Assembly: GCA_905221605.1 (NCBI GenBank)
Contig: CAJNDS010002718.1
Coordinates: forward strand, 60,001-124,000
Direction of reading: 5' to 3'
Length of the DNA stretch: 64,000 nt
Source: Symbiodinium natans
Taxonomy: Eukaryota; Sar; Dinophyceae; Suessiales; Symbiodiniaceae
The position numbers were made by a program, and so were the translations under genes. Positions 9,358 through 19,070 of this stretch are shown one piece after another (positions within the stretch are counted from its first letter, which is position 1; each line of letters begins with the position of its first letter). The notes beneath the pieces were generated by a model. It made no database searches, had not been told where the DNA came from, and worked only from the letters and a program-made list of their open reading frames with translations.

Positions 9358-11250
9358 CTCCAGAAGTTGATGTATGACGAAGGCCTGACGGCCCTGGACC
9401 CGGAGTCCCATGGTTGACGCTTGCCCAGCAGCGGCTCTGGTCTGCTCATCCCGAAAGGTCAAGATGTTGATCGACGCAAAAAGCATTTGGAGAGCTACAG
9501 TTTCCTCGGAAGCCTGACGCGCCAAGTCGACCGTGGCAATTTGCGGGACCCGAACCGGCTCGTGAGAAGTGCGGTGCTGCAGGCGAAGAGCTTCAGTCTC
9601 CAGCGCAAAGACGGTAGGTAGAGCGACCTGAAAGTCGAAGAAGCGCCACGCCCAATCTCTTAGTGGATGAAAAACCATGTTTCGAGGCCAAGTCGGCAGG
9701 CACCGCTGATCATGTTCAACAGGAAACGCTCGGACAACCTTTGCCAAAACATCAGTCAGCTCATTGGGGAATGTGCCTTCGTGCGCTCGCACATGCCGGT
9801 GATCAACATGGCAACAGGCATCCATGCACACTCGAAGCGCAGAGACCGCCTCAGCCAACGCAGCCGACTCCTCATCACTGGCATGATCTAGGAACTCACC
9901 AAATGCATGTTTGCCCGCGTTGAGACAATCGTATTCTAGCACATAGGGCCCCGGGAAAGAAGTCGAATGCTCAATGATCCAGACAATCGCCCAAGCTATG
10001 CCTAGTCGCTCGCCAACCAGAGGGGACGGTGAGTATTCGCCCAGGAAATATGGAGACTCAGACGAGGCTCCATGGAAGGACGCGTGGCCGACGAAGTGCA
10101 AGGCGTCATGGCAATCGGCCCAGACTGTAAATGACCAACCCACAGCTTTAAACCCATCAGTGAAGGTGTCTCCGTACGATCCATCTGTGTATATATGAAG
10201 CGCACGAGGCATTCCCAACTGCGGTTCCCACTCTCGAAGCGTAGCCAAGCCCGACTCCAACTTCAACTTTTCGCGAGGGAGCTTGTCGAGTAGACTGAGG
10301 TCTGCATCTAACCAGGTATTCTCCAAATCTACGCCAGCAAGGTCAGCACGTGTCGGAAGTATGTGCCGCAGCTCCTCAGCGGTGCGCTGGAACTGGGAGA
10401 GCTGCAGGGAGGCTTCAAGTTTGATGGTGACTTTTGCGCCGAGTTCTGAAAGAACATGACAAGCAAGACCACACACGTCATCAAAGAGTGGGGTGTCTGC
10501 CTCCTCCAGGAGTGTGCGGAATGAAAAACCCAGGTGCCGTGCTGACCCAATGGCTTGAGGGCTACGAAAGTAAGTTGTGTGACTACTTTGCCCGCAGAGT
10601 GAGGGTCGCCCAGGTAATTCACCAGGAAGAATGTCCGCCGAATCAGGAACTGACATCGTGCCCACAGGCGCAAGCCTGCCTTCGCCAGAAGCAGGACCAA
10701 AGTGCCAAGCAGGCGCCGCAAAGCTGAGATGTGGGAGCAATAGAAAAATAAGCTTTCTGAGATACCTGTGGGTCGGACCCGCGGAACCACGATGATGCAT
10801 GGCACTTGCGCTTGAGTCTTCACAACCCTTATTGCCCTTGGAGAAGTAAGCCGGGGGCGAGCGGCGAAGGCTCGGCCACAAGGTTTTGGAACACGTGCTG
10901 ACTGCAGGAGACGCTAGCGCAATCGCCAGGAGGAGCTTCCACGGAGTCCAGGCCAGAGCTTGTCTACTGAAGTAAATCACAGGGTCAACGTTCTGAGCAC
11001 CGCCCTTTACTGGGACGCCAAAAAGCAACATCCTGCAAAGTACGAAGAGACTGAGGCACTGAAGCTCCAGAAAGAAGGAAGCGAACCAAGCTCCAAAAGG
11101 ACAACGAATTCCATAGACCCAGGCCCAAAATGCATGTCTGTACCATCCAAGCCTGACACTCCGAGAGGGCAGCGCCCCCCAGAGGCCGTAAGAGGCAAAA
11201 CTTCGGGCACGCCAGGCCCTGCATATAGCACTGTAACATCCAGAAAGCAA
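9355..11250 (-). CDS. Retrotransposon ORF2, 5' part: RNase H and start of EEP endonuclease
   Basis: The 631-codon minus frame carries an RNase H domain at about residues 350-505. It shows YTDGSY (D356), GERLG (E414), EYDCLNAG (D441), RAHEG (H490) and NELTDVLAK (D500), the expected D-E-D-D set with the active-site His. Near the C-terminus FASINILTF (591-599) is the first strand of an EEP endonuclease, with its Asn. The frame then ends IHQLLE followed by a TAG that belongs to the inserted element. After the insert the frame resumes ERRVWIAGFQES, so both pieces formed one polyprotein of about 1,900 residues. The N-terminal 45 residues are translated tandem repeat; the listed start is a TTG in the repeat and the true start is unknown. 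Residues about 110-345 match nothing I recognise. Confidence 0.85.
   Translation of the reverse strand: MLSGCYSAICRAWRARSFASYGLWGALPSRSVRLGWYRHAFWAWVYGIRCPFGAWFASFFLELQCLSLFVLCRMLLFGVPVKGGAQNVDPVIYFSRQALAWTPWKLLLAIALASPAVSTCSKTLWPSLRRSPPAYFSKGNKGCEDSSASAMHHRGSAGPTHRYLRKLIFLLLPHLSFAAPAWHFGPASGEGRLAPVGTMSVPDSADILPGELPGRPSLCGQSSHTTYFRSPQAIGSARHLGFSFRTLLEEADTPLFDDVCGLACHVLSELGAKVTIKLEASLQLSQFQRTAEELRHILPTRADLAGVDLENTWLDADLSLLDKLPREKLKLESGLATLREWEPQLGMPRALHIYTDGSYGDTFTDGFKAVGWSFTVWADCHDALHFVGHASFHGASSESPYFLGEYSPSPLVGERLGIAWAIVWIIEHSTSFPGPYVLEYDCLNAGKHAFGEFLDHASDEESAALAEAVSALRVCMDACCHVDHRHVRAHEGTFPNELTDVLAKVVRAFPVEHDQRCLPTWPRNMVFHPLRDWAWRFFDFQVALPTVFALETEALRLQHRTSHEPVRVPQIATVDLARQASEETVALQMLFASINILTFRDEQTRAAAGQASTMGLRVQGRQAFVIHQLLE
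9358..9365. other. Right target-site duplication CTCCAGAA
   Basis: Exact second copy of the 8-bp word at 7953-7960, abutting the right inverted repeat. Confidence 0.85.
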
Positions 11251-12230
11251 TGCAATCCAGTGACAACGGGCACGCCAGGCCCTGCATATACAACTGTACT
11301 GTCCAAGCCCAGCACTCCGAGAGGACAGCGCCTTCCAGAGGCCGTAAAGGGCAATACACGGGGCACGCCAGGCCCAAAATGCATGTCTGTACCATCCAAG
11401 CCTGACACTCCGAGAGGGCAGCGCTTCTCAGAGGCCGTAAGAGGCAAAACTTCGGGCACGCCAGGCCCTGCATATAGCACTGTAACATCCAGAAAGCAAT
11501 GCAATCCAGTGACAACGGGCACACCAGGCCCTGCATATACAACTGTACTGTCCAAGCCCAGCACTCCGAGAGGACAGCGCCTCCGTAAAGGGCAATACAC
11601 GGGGCACGCCAGGCCCAAAATGCATGTCTGTACCATCCAAGCCTGACACTCCGAGAGGGCAGCGCCCCCCAGAGGCCGTAAGAGGCAAAACTTCGGGCAC
11701 GCCAGGCCCTGCATATAGCACTGTAACATCCAGAAAGCAATGCAATCCAGTGACAACGGGCACGCCAGGCCCTGCATATACAACTGTACTGTCCAAGCCC
11801 AGCACTCCGAGAGGACAGCGCCTTCCAGAGGCCGTAAAGGGCAATACACGGGGCACGCCAGGCCCAAAATGCATGTCTGTACCATCCAAGCCTGACACTC
11901 CGAGAGGGCAGCGCCCCCCAGAGGCCGTAAGAGGCAAAACTTCGGGCACGCCAGGCCCTGCATATAGCACTGTAACATCCAGAAAGCAATGCAATCCAGT
12001 GACAACGGGCACGCCAGGCCCTGCATATACAACTGTACTGTCCAAGCCCAGCACTCCGAGAGGGCAGCGCCTTCCAGAGGCCGTAAAGGGCAATACACGG
12101 GGCACGCCAGGCCCAGAATGCATGTCTGTACCATCCAAGCCCGACACTCCGAAAGGACATCGCCTGCCAGAGGCCGTAAAGGGCAATATACGGGGCACGC
12201 CAGGCCCAAAATGCATGTCTGTACCATATA
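11122..12230. repeat. 249-bp higher-order tandem repeat
   Basis: Near-identical units start at about 11122, 11371, 11612, 11861 and 12110. Spacings are 249, 241, 249 and 249 bp; a partial unit begins at 12203 after 93 bp. Each 249-bp unit consists of 93 + 63 + 93 bp sub-repeats, all starting GGCACGCCAGGCCC. The 241-bp unit has lost 8 bp near 11580. The period is a multiple of three, so several frames on both strands stay open: plus reads GTPGPAYSTV-type repeats and minus reads CRAWRAR/YGLWGALPSRS-type repeats. The array lies between ORF1 and ORF2. The minus reading enters the RNase H frame, so part could be a translated linker; the plus frame is probably incidental. Confidence 0.9.
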
Positions 12231-12419
12231 CGACTGCACCAACCGACAATTCCAACACTCCAAAAAGACAACGCCTTTCAAGGGCCATCAGGGGAAATGC
12301 AATCAACACGAAATGGTAGGAAAGACATCGTGCAAGCCGGTCATGAACTGAGACAGAGCGTGCCCTTGAGCGACCTCTGTCAAAAACAAAGACACATCCG
12401 TGCCTCATCTCGCCTGCGC

Positions 12420-13445
12420 TCACTCCATGCGCCCCAAGTTCCCAATCATTTCGTCTCCTGACGAGTCTGCAATCGGAATACTGACGGGGATGGCCGCCGC
12501 ATCGGCGAGGGCAGCGCGCCTTTGCTCCAATTTGCTTCCCAAACCACCACTCTGTAGGCCTTGGTGACCTGCAACTCCTTTGGGCATGGCGTTCGCTTTG
12601 ACTGGCGCACGCGGTCGCATGGGAGAAGGCCGCGCGCTCTGCGATGACCTGGCTGCCTGCTCTGAGTCCTTGAGGTTTGCCCTGACAGAAAGAGAGGGAC
12701 TGTTCATGTAGGGATCTGTGCACGCCGGTCCAGGGGAGCTGGTGTAGCTGGCGGGGGCTGTGCGCTTGGGAGCAGCCAAGCGAGGCTGGACCTGGTCGAG
12801 ATACGCCTGGGAGGTGGCAGCCATAGCGCTGGCTGTTTGCAACGCCTTGGCCATGAAAGCATCCTGAGACGGACCAGGTGAGTCCTCCTCCATCTCTGCA
12901 ACAAGGGCATCCCAGCTGGCACGATCCGACGCATCTAGTTCTTCCTCCACAGTGGGAGGTTTCGGCGCACTTCCCGTCGCAAGCAAGCGGACCTTTTCGG
13001 CAGCATCGACATTTGCAGCATGGGTCGCAGCTACGTCCTTTTCGATCTGCTCCATGTCCTTTTTGTAGGCCCGTTTCTGCTGTAAGAAAGACTGCCTCAT
13101 TGCTTTTTCGTACTCCTCCCACTGTTGTTGTTTGTGCACTCTGGCTTCCTGAAGCTTCCTCAGCTTGCCATCCAGGCGTCGGCACATATTCAACGCCTTC
13201 TGAAGCGCCTTGATGGAGTCGTCTTCTGGAATGTTCACCTGCGAAGTGTCCTCCTCCCTGGCCTCTCTGGAACAAGCCACGCTTGCAACATCCACCTGGG
13301 AGTACGTTGGAAACTTGTCCTTCGTATGAGTGGGCTTGGCTGAGGCATGCGATCCCTGCCAGTATGACCAGGAAGAAGCGGATGCCTTGCGGCTGGTGTG
13401 CCACGCTTTGTCCCGAGGCCATTCTTGCCATTTGTTCTTGGACAT
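12420..13445 (-). CDS. Retrotransposon ORF1, coiled-coil protein
   Basis: A 341-codon protein if begun at the ATG at 13445 (MSKNKWQEWPRDKAWH); the frame stays open upstream to an ATG at 13562. A charged helical stretch (from about DDSIKALQKALNMCRRLDGK to IEKDVAATHAAN, roughly residues 77-160) looks like a coiled coil. The C-terminal half is rich in Ser, Pro, Ala and Arg. I see no CCHC knuckle or RRM. Position directly upstream of ORF2 on the same strand, and a coiled-coil plus basic composition, suit a LINE ORF1 nucleic-acid-binding protein. That role is inferred from context, not from a diagnostic motif. Confidence 0.65.
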   Translation of the reverse strand: MSKNKWQEWPRDKAWHTSRKASASSWSYWQGSHASAKPTHTKDKFPTYSQVDVASVACSREAREEDTSQVNIPEDDSIKALQKALNMCRRLDGKLRKLQEARVHKQQQWEEYEKAMRQSFLQQKRAYKKDMEQIEKDVAATHAANVDAAEKVRLLATGSAPKPPTVEEELDASDRASWDALVAEMEEDSPGPSQDAFMAKALQTASAMAATSQAYLDQVQPRLAAPKRTAPASYTSSPGPACTDPYMNSPSLSVRANLKDSEQAARSSQSARPSPMRPRAPVKANAMPKGVAGHQGLQSGGLGSKLEQRRAALADAAAIPVSIPIADSSGDEMIGNLGRME

Positions 13446-13562
13446 TACACGCCTACAGTGTGAGCCGCCGCTGAGCAAAGACAATGCTTGGACAGGGCAG
13501 GTGCCGTGGTGTGAATACAGCCGGCGCCGATCGCCAGCACTGAGTGGAAAACCTGCCTTCAA

Positions 13563-15154
13563 CTTGGTCCTGGCAACCGAACGCTTGCGGCGCTGGTTCC
13601 TGTGCCAAGTAGGGGATGCAGGATACCTGGAAATTGACGCAATGGCTGCGCCGAGGGGCTTCTAGCTATACGTCCACCTTCAAGGGGCGTTCGATCCGAA
13701 ACCCTCCAGACGATGAACCTCAGGTAAGCCTCCGACCTCATAAGGCCCTGAGCCGAACCTGTACAGTACAAAATTTCCTGATTCTCATAAACTAACCACA
13801 GCAAATAACTACCCTCAAACGCAACTATTGGGTCTAGATAAGGTCGTATAAGCCCTCGAACCATCTCTCATGCGTCTAAGGTCCTGTTGGCCAGGTGACC
13901 GCGGACCTGAGCACGGGCTGGGACAGCAGGGCCCGCCAAAAAAGAATCCCCCCCCCCCCCCCCCAAACCCTTAGCAGCGGCCTCCTAAACCCTATGAACT
14001 CCAAAGCCAAAAAGCTACAAAGCCTGGGTGAATCCTTCAGGGGGTTTGGGGGAGTGGAGGTTCTCGGCTTCAGGGTGACTCCATTTCTTATGGGGTTCAG
14101 GACTTGAGGGTTCAACGCCTGCGGGCTTCACGATCTTCTAGGGTTAGGGCTCTGGGACTTGTGAAACCTAAATGGGTTTAGGGTTTGGGGTTTGGGGTTT
14201 AGGGCTCAGGGGCCCTAAACGCCCTAAACCGGCTTTGTGAGACTCTAGCGATCCCCAAGCCTCGAAAAGGCTCTCGAGCCCAACGCCTCCTTCTGCTTAA
14301 GGGGCCAAAGCCGAGAGTAATTTCTCAATACTTGTGTTTTTCTATTTTTGTGCTTGTGCTGCGTACTCATTTCTTGCTGAGAAGGTGACTGATCTTGCTG
14401 CTGTTCCTGCTGCATGTGCCTGGATTTTAACACACATAAATATGTATATATATATATATATACATATGTATATATATATATATATATACACATACATTTA
14501 CACTGTGTGTGTGTCTCTGAAAATCAGAATTCGGAAAACCAGGGTCTAGGATGAAATCGGGCTCTTGCTCGGCACTAGTTGAATCAAGACTTGACTGACC
14601 CTGGTCACCTGCTCCTCGGCGTCCTCGGCGAGGGAGTTCAGAAGCCCATGTGCCAGTTCGTCCATGTCCTCCAGACGAAGGGGGGTCGGGCTGCAGGAAA
14701 AACTCGCGTGTACAAAGTACCCATTACAGTTCGTGCATTTCAGCATCATCTGGTGCTGGAATCGAAAGCCCATAAACACCCTACATCCAATTTGCTTTTT
14801 GTCCTCCAGAAGGACCTTAGTTTAGAATAACCCTCACGAACCTACTAAGCACCCTAATCCGAAACCCTCTCCTGATGCCCGACCACCTCCCTCTTCAGCC
14901 AGCTGCTCATCGCGCTTCCCAGCTCCACGTCGACCTCATGCTTGTGTGTTTCTATTTTGTGGCGTGGGGGGGGGGGGGGGGAGGGGGGGGGGGGGGGGGG
15001 GGGTGGAAGGCTTCAGGCTCTCGGAGGAGAATCCTCAGACCTCAAACCCTGCTCGGCCACACCCCCCCAGCTTCCAGAACAACCAGAAGCAACACAACCC
15101 GAGCCCAAACTTAAGTCCTAAATTTTCAATCCCTGAACCCTAAACCCTAAACAC
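13563..15154. other. Interval with homopolymers and telomere-like tracts
   Basis: No supported gene. Features seen: C tract 13947-13964, short TTTAGGG tract 14175-14200 meeting CCCTAAA at 14210-14230, two (TA)n runs in 14445-14492, a long interrupted G tract 14966-15003, and CCCTAAA sequence about 15130-15152. A plus-strand open stretch near 14610-14770 is weakly coding-like but has no defensible ends. Confidence 0.45.
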
Positions 15155-15237
15155 CGAAAATTTGCGGTGAGGGGAGCCCTCTCCGCAGGCATCTCCTCTG
15201 TCTCCGTGTCGGGGAAGCGGCTGAGGAGCTCGTCCAC
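15155..15237 (-). CDS. Candidate exon, acidic, unknown protein
   Basis: Acceptor ACACAG|GTGGACGAG, then an open stretch containing DELLSRFPDTETEEMPAER, then donor G|GTGTTTAGGG. CCCTAAA lies before it and TTTAGGG after it on the coding strand. No domain recognised. Confidence 0.45.
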
Positions 15238-15665
15238 CTGTGTGTTTAGGGTTTCGGGTTTAGGGTTTAGGGTTTCGGGTTGAGGGTTTAGGGTTTCCAT
15301 ATATACTCCCCTTGGAACCTTCAGAACGATAGCATTTGTTCATACTCCCTTGGCTTTTATGTAAATGAAAAGCCATACTTCCTAGGGGGGGCTATTGGTT
15401 TCGGTTCCGGGTTTAGTGTTTTGGGGTAGAGGGTTTGAGGTTGGGGATTTTGTCTCGGGGACTCACGGAGCTTGGTGGTTGCTGACAAGGTTGGGCTTCA
15501 GGGGTGTAGTGTAGGGCGAAAATGTACGCTTTGCAGGGTCCAGGGTTGTGTAGGGTTGATGTTGGCCACTTGACGAAAAAAAGTCCTGAACCCCGAATTT
15601 CTTAGACCCGAAACCCCAAACCCCGCAACCCTCCGCTTTCACCGGTGGCTTGAGAGGGCTGCAGT

Positions 15666-15815
15666 CAGTAATCACCAGCTCCACAACCGAAATCGTGCAG
15701 CGCTCGAAACGCATCCTCTGAATACGTCAGAGGCACCAGGGCTCCATAGGCGAACGCGGCAGCTGTCAGCTGCTCTTCAAGATGAAGATCTTCAGCTGAT
15801 GCCCTCTCCTTTGAG
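15666..15815 (-). CDS. Candidate exon, helical, unknown protein
   Basis: On the minus strand SAEDLHLEEQLTAAAFAYG continues through LTYSEDAFRALHDF to a TGA at about 15665. A second minus frame over the 3' half (FERCTISVVELVITDC) is equally plausible, so the splice ends and final frame are unresolved. Telomere-like sequence lies on both sides. Confidence 0.35.
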
Positions 15816-16435
15816 TTTAGGGGTTGAGGTTGTGGTTCAGTCAGAGCATAAACAATCACAAGGCATCATCCCAAGTCTCTGTCATCATCATGCAGTGGTG
15901 GTTGAGGGACTAGGGCTAAGGGTTTCGGAATGACCTGCAGGTACCCAGTGCTCGCAACAACCTGGAGGAGCCTGAGGACGTCTTGTGGGGTCGCAAGAGC
16001 CTGTGGTTCCTGATTCAGCCCCGAAACGGACCCTTAGCCCTAAACACCAAGCCACCAAGCCCTAAGCCCTCTTAGCCCAGAAGCCCCTGAACCCTAAAGC
16101 CTTCTAAGCCCTGTAATCCTAAACCCTTGGCCCTGAACCTGACCCCAAACCCATATTCCTAAACCCCCAAACCCCAAACCCTAAACCCTAAAACCTCCTA
16201 AGCCCTACAGACAAGCTGCGCTGGGAAGGAGCTCGTCCACCTCCACGAGCCTGGGCGCTTTTGGGGTTGAGGGTGGGATCCTTGAGGCTTCGGTTTGGCG
16301 ACCTGTGTGCCGGCCTTGGGTGCACAAGGCCTTCAACCGCGGTTCATTAGGGTTCGGCGTTTAGGGTTTAGGGTGTAGGGTTTAGGTTCGGGGTTTAGGG
16401 TTTAGGGTTTTTGTGGTTATAATGAGGTTGAGGAC

Positions 16436-16530
16436 TTGCTTGGCGGAGCCGTGGGGCTCTTCCTCCTCGGGAAGCCACTCGATGGAGCTGCCACGTCCCC
16501 AGTCGCCCTGGAGAGTTGCGTCGGCAAACC
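16436..16530 (-). CDS. Candidate exon, unknown protein
   Basis: Minus strand: acceptor CCCAAAG|GGTTTGCC, then FADATLQGDWGRGSSIEWLP and an acidic stretch PEEEEPHGSAKQ, then donor CAA|GTCCTC. Composition is strongly coding-like. Here the neighbouring telomere-like tract (16355-16410, TTTAGGG on plus) is in the orientation opposite to most exons. A shorter exon-like piece, RLVEVDELLPSAACL before a TAG, occurs at about 16204-16250. Confidence 0.45.
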
Positions 16531-16817
16531 CTTTGGGGGCTATCTAGGGGCTACTTCGGTAAAAAGGGACAAGATAAGGTGTATATATATATATATAAGG
16601 TGTACATATATAAGGGTTCTATAGGGGAATAAGATTAAGGGTCCCCTGTAGGGGTCTCGCCTTCTACCCCTTAGTCAATGGGCCACTCAACCAGAAACCC
16701 GAACCCCTCAGCCATCTTGGCTCTGGCGCATTGAGGGCCTCTGATACGCGCTTGGGGCCAGCAAGCCCGAAGCCCTGAACTCAAAACAGCTTCGGCCCTG
16801 AAAAGCAGCACCCGAAA

Positions 16818-16934
16818 CCCAAAACCCTAAACCCTAACCCTAAACCCTAAACCCTAACCCTAAACCCTAAACCCTAAACCCTAACCCTAAACCCTAAACC
16901 CTAAACCCTAAACCCTAACCCTAAACCCTAAACC
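16818..16934. repeat. CCCTAAA/CCCTAA mixed telomere-like array
   Basis: About 17 units with CCCTAAA and six-base CCCTAA units interleaved, reading C-rich on the plus strand. Confidence 0.95.
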
Positions 16935-17519
16935 TTGCACCCCCTACGCCGTACACCCAGAACCTTGAACCCTTCCACGTGCCTGCGACCCACTGCTTGC
17001 TTCGGCATCCGCACGCCACTCGCTGGCGGTGCCTTGCCTGGGTTTTGTGGAAATCAGCCTCACACACTGCCAAACCCTAAAGGGCCCCAAGCCCTGAAAG
17101 CCCCTACAAAGCCCCAAAGCCCTAAAACCTCAAGGGTTTGGGTTGCTTGGGAGTTCTAGGGCGTGGAGGGGCTCCGTTATCTTGCTCTTTGCTTGACATG
17201 CTTATCGCTCCGGAAGCGGGGGTGAGGGGAAGGGAGGATTTACAGTTTGGGGTTTAGGCGCTCGGGATCTTAGGATGATGACGCATTGGGCTGATAAGGT
17301 TTCAGGGCCTTCAGCTCTTAACCAGAACGCCCAAGCTACCACTTGACAGTTGCAAGGGCCCCAGGGCCTGAGGTTGGGTGTAGGGCTTTGAGGGCATATC
17401 ACCTCAACCCTAGAGCCTCCAAAAAGAGCCGCCCAAACCGTAAACCCTATAAGCCCTAAACCCTACGCCCTAAGCCAAAAGCCCAAAAAGAAAACCCAAA
17501 AGCCCGAAGTGCTAAGCCC

Positions 17520-17695
17520 TTAACCCCCTTAACCCTGAACCCTAAACCCGTAACCCCTAACCCCTAGACCCTAGCCCTAAACCCTAAACCCCAAAACTAA
17601 ACCCTAAACCCTAAACCCCAAACCCCAAGCCCTAGGCCCTAAACCCTAAACCCTAAACCCTAAACCCTAAACCCCAAACCCTAAACCCTATGTGT
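17520..17695. repeat. Degenerate CCCTAAA array
   Basis: C-rich telomere-like units with variants (CCCCAAA, CCCGTAA, CCCTAGG) ending directly beside the stop codon of the exon at 17696. Confidence 0.9.
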
Positions 17696-18949
17696 TCAGG
17701 GGCGCATGTAGCTTTCCAGCAGCGGCTCCTCGTCGCTGCTCGGCGCTTCGGCCTCCTCCGGGGCAGGGACCACCTGCAGGGCTTTAGGGCTGTAGGCTAG
17801 GGTTTAGGGTTTAGGGTTTAGGGTTTAGGGTTTAGGGTTTAGGGTTTAGGGTTTAGGGTTTAGGGTTTAGGGTTTAGGGTTTAGGGTTTAGGGCTTAGGG
17901 CTTAGGGTTTAGGGTTTACCTTAACCCTAAATCCCTAAACCCTAAACCCTAAACCCTAAACCCTACACCCTAAACCCTAAGGATTGGATCGTCTGTTTTC
18001 AAAAGGCTGTGCAAGAGTTGCTGAGACTAAAACCCGAACAGATACTGGAACACCAACCGATCGTAGGGCTGGGCTGCAGGTGGTACGTGAGTACCTTCGC
18101 CCTGAAAGAGGGAGACTCTTCAAGATTACAAGCTATAACCTTAAACCCTAAACCCTAAACCCTAAACCCTAAACCCTAAACCCTACACCCTAAACCCTAA
18201 ACCCTAAACCCTAAACCCTACACCCTAACCCTTGCCTGGGGAAGGGCAGCTGGAGTCCGACGTTGGCGCTCCTCACGTCAAGCCAGACGCTTCCCAAGGT
18301 GCAAGGCTTCAGGTTCAGGGGCTGAAGGAGGCTTCCAGGACGGATATGGGGGTTTAGGGTTTAGGGTTTAGGGTTTAAGGGTCAAGGGTTAAGGGTTTAG
18401 GGTTTGGGGTTTAGGATATTAGGGGTACCTTCTTGGGGTCCTTAAGAAAAGGGTTTAGGGTATCCTACTATGTGGGGGTCTATTCTAGGGTTCCCCTAAA
18501 CTCGTAAACCCCCATTTAAGGACCCCGTTTTTTGCAGGGGCCACTCCACGTATCTCTTCTCTTGAATGGCTTTCCTACAAGCTGGCCCTACAACCCTAAA
18601 CCACCCTAAACCCTATTCCCTATACCCTTAAGGGGAGGGGGGGGGGGCTTGGGGGCCAACCCCAACAAAACCTACAACAAGTGGGGTGTCTCTATGGCTT
18701 TTTCGAGAGTTGTATAAACCCTAAGAAATTTAAATCCGATTCGGGCATAACATTGGTGTTCTAAACCCTAAACCCTAAACCCAAACCCAAAACCCAAAAC
18801 CCTAAACCCTAAACCCTGAACCCTACACCCTACACCCTAAACCCTAAACCCTAAACCGCCCTAGGCCCCTCCCCACTTTTTTCGGCCTCGGCCGAGTCCA
18901 GGAGTTCCTTCCACAGCCTCCGCACCGCGTTCTCCGGTGGGTGCCGGTC
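17696..18949 (-). CDS. Candidate three-exon gene end, unknown protein
   Basis: Three minus-strand segments look like exons of one gene. Exon 18949-18857: acceptor TTTTCCAG|GACCGG, reading DRHPPENAVRRLWKELLDSA, donor G|GTTTAGGG. Exon about 18306-18236: acceptor CTGAAG, reading LGSVWLDVRSANVGLQLP, donor GC or a nearby GTTAGGG. Terminal exon 17773-17696: acceptor CCTGCAG, reading VVPAPEEAEAPSSDEEPLLE and ending YMRP-stop. Each is flanked by CCCTAAA on the left and TTTAGGG on the right of the plus strand. The WLDV stretch faintly recalls a C2-type strand, but I do not claim it. Linking the exons is inference from strand and order. Confidence 0.5.
17800..17980. repeat. Fold-back telomere-like junction (TTTAGGG)n-(CCCTAAA)n
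   Basis: About 16 nearly perfect TTTAGGG units (17800-17917) run into CCCTAAA units (17923-17980) across a 5-bp junction. This G-strand-then-C-strand order is what head-to-head telomere fusion yields. It can also form a long hairpin. Confidence 0.95.
18139..18236. repeat. CCCTAAA array
   Basis: C-rich telomere-like units, a few with CCCTACA; at its right edge it provides GTTAGGG beside an exon on the minus strand. Confidence 0.9.
18352..18418. repeat. TTTAGGG array
   Basis: G-rich telomere-like units on plus, partly degenerate, between the 18.3-kb exon and a family C repeat copy. Confidence 0.85.
18423..18525. repeat. Dispersed repeat family C, copy 1
   Basis: Shares GGTACCTT-TTGGGGTCCTT, AATCCTACTAT-GGGGGTCTAT and CGTAAACCCCCA blocks with copies near 33242, 36437 and 36766. 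This copy has an extra GGGTTTAGGG-like stretch inside. Confidence 0.7.
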
Positions 18950-19070
18950 CTGGAAAACTTTGGGCGGGTTTAGGGTGTAGGGTGTAGGGTTTAGGGTTTA
19001 GGGCTTAGGGTTTACGGTTTAGGGTTTATTGTTTATTGTTTATAGGGTTTAGGGTTTAGGGGTTAGGGTT
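18758..19070. repeat. Convergent telomere-like tracts around an exon
   Basis: CCCTAAA units at 18758-18856 and TTTAGGG units at 18966-19070 enclose the candidate exon 18857-18949. Confidence 0.9.

Larger units (their letters stand above)
4056..13445 (-). mobile_element. LINE-like non-LTR retrotransposon
   Basis: One minus-strand element explains this 9.4 kb. In coding order it has ORF1 (13445-12420, coiled coil), a tandem-repeat linker (about 12230-11120), and ORF2 in two pieces (11250-9358 and 7952-4056). ORF2 order is RNase H, endonuclease/exonuclease/phosphatase (EEP), reverse transcriptase, two C2H2 zinc fingers. The EEP endonuclease and absence of long terminal repeats point to a non-LTR (LINE-type) element. 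An RNase H ahead of the endonuclease is unusual; in LINEs that have RNase H it normally follows the reverse transcriptase. This copy is disrupted by the 7961-9357 insert and by an 8-bp deletion in the tandem array. Termini are not defined, so outer coordinates are those of the coding parts. Confidence 0.85.

Noticed and set aside
10960-12319. Two plus-strand frames with GTPGP / SKPDTPRGQR repeats
   Set aside because: They are translations of the 249-bp repeat and are broken by its 8-bp deletion; the element's real genes are on the minus strand.
11428-13431. A 667-codon minus frame overlapping ORF1
   Set aside because: It overlaps ORF1 out of phase and then reads the tandem repeat. ORF1 has the better start and a coiled-coil composition.
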